This document shows, piece after piece, positions 5,075 to 5,461 of a stretch of DNA of 5,461 nucleotides. The notes under the pieces were generated by a model, which did not search any database, was not told the DNA's origin, and saw only the letters and a list, made by a program, of their open reading frames with translations. Source of the stretch: Pedobacter schmidteae (lineage in GTDB: Bacteria; Bacteroidota; Bacteroidia; Sphingobacteriales; Sphingobacteriaceae); NCBI GenBank assembly GCA_945906015.1, contig CAMDQV010000155.1:1-5461 (forward strand), read 5' to 3'. A program made the translations under genes and the position numbers. Each line of letters starts with the position of its first letter. The stretch's first letter is position 1.

Positions 5075-5461
5075 ATGAAACGCCGAGACCTAATCAAGAC
5101 TTTAACACTCCTTCCGTTAGCAGGAAGTTTTCCAATAGATTCGATTTTTGCTGCTCCTGCAGGTGCTAAACAAGCACCCTTTAATTTACAGCATAAACCA
5201 ATGCCCGATTTGCATCGAACCGCTTTTGTGATGGACGGTCATACGCATGTAATGACCCGAGAACTGCTGATGGGAACCGATATCGGCCAGCGTTATACAG
5301 ATGGAAACGTAGATCTACCCAGGGCTAAAGAAGGCGGCATAGACGCGATGTTCTTTTCAGTGTATACTCCAGAACACTATTATCCAGGAAGGTTCGAGAT
5401 AAAAAATACATTTCGTGTGGTGAACCTTGCATTAGATCAGATAATAAAGAATGATTCTCAA
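5075..5461 (+). CDS. Tat-exported membrane-dipeptidase-like protein (peptidase M19), N-terminal part
   Basis: The frame is open from ATG 5075 to the window edge (129 residues, 3' end missing). Residues 1-28 form a Tat-type signal: MKRRDLIK with R3-R4, a hydrophobic stretch and an Ala-rich cleavage region (about 26-31). The mature part opens with VMDGHTHV (52-59), then VDLPRAKEGGIDAMFFSVYTPE (79-100, split here as VDLPRAKEGG and IDAMFFSVYTPE). This is the layout of the renal or membrane dipeptidase family, zinc hydrolases that cleave dipeptides, including some with D-residues, and related amides. The first metal motif, however, reads His-Thr-His (56-58) where the family usually has His-x-Asp. 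A related amidohydrolase-type metal site or altered specificity is possible. It follows two Tat paralogues on the same strand, consistent with a shared periplasmic pathway. The family call is fairly secure; the exact substrate is not. Confidence 0.82.
   Translation, partial: MKRRDLIKTLTLLPLAGSFPIDSIFAAPAGAKQAPFNLQHKPMPDLHRTAFVMDGHTHVMTRELLMGTDIGQRYTDGNVDLPRAKEGGIDAMFFSVYTPEHYYPGRFEIKNTFRVVNLALDQIIKNDSQ

Overview
The window looks like a stretch of a Bacteroidota chromosome, plausibly Sphingobacteriaceae or a relative. I infer this from the moderately AT-rich composition, the A-rich leaders without a Shine-Dalgarno sequence ahead of the ATGs, and the intergenic arrays of 7-base tandem repeats. 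No rRNA or marker gene is present to confirm it. All recognisable genes are on the + strand.

Layout. Positions 1-520 hold no convincing gene. The region is dense in inverted repeats and contains a 41-base imperfect direct repeat at 162-202 and 445-485. Next comes a 12-helix MFS transporter of the metabolite:H+ symporter type, similar to YhjE/ShiA (552-1844). A 224-base AT-rich gap separates it from two tandem paralogues (2069-3436 and 3605-4942), about 73% identical over 439 residues without a gap. Both have twin-arginine (Tat) signal peptides and belong to a family whose function I cannot name. A third Tat-signal protein starts at 5075 and runs off the window; it is the N-terminal part of a membrane-dipeptidase-like (peptidase M19) metallohydrolase.

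Between the last three genes, almost all intergenic DNA is made of heptanucleotide repeats. Each gap has a G-rich array starting right after the upstream stop codon and an A/C- or C/T-rich array ending at or a few bases before the next ATG. The first G-rich array matches a G-quadruplex motif. In the second gap the two arrays can partly pair with each other.

Working model (inference): the three Tat proteins would fold in the cytoplasm, perhaps with a cofactor or metal, and act in the periplasm on one compound. The M19-like enzyme would hydrolyse an amide or related bond, the paralogue pair would act on the same substrate or product, and the MHS permease would import a product with protons. The most notable points are the unassigned Tat paralogue pair, the M19 homologue with His-Thr-His where the family usually has His-x-Asp, and the heptamer arrays that make up the gene borders.
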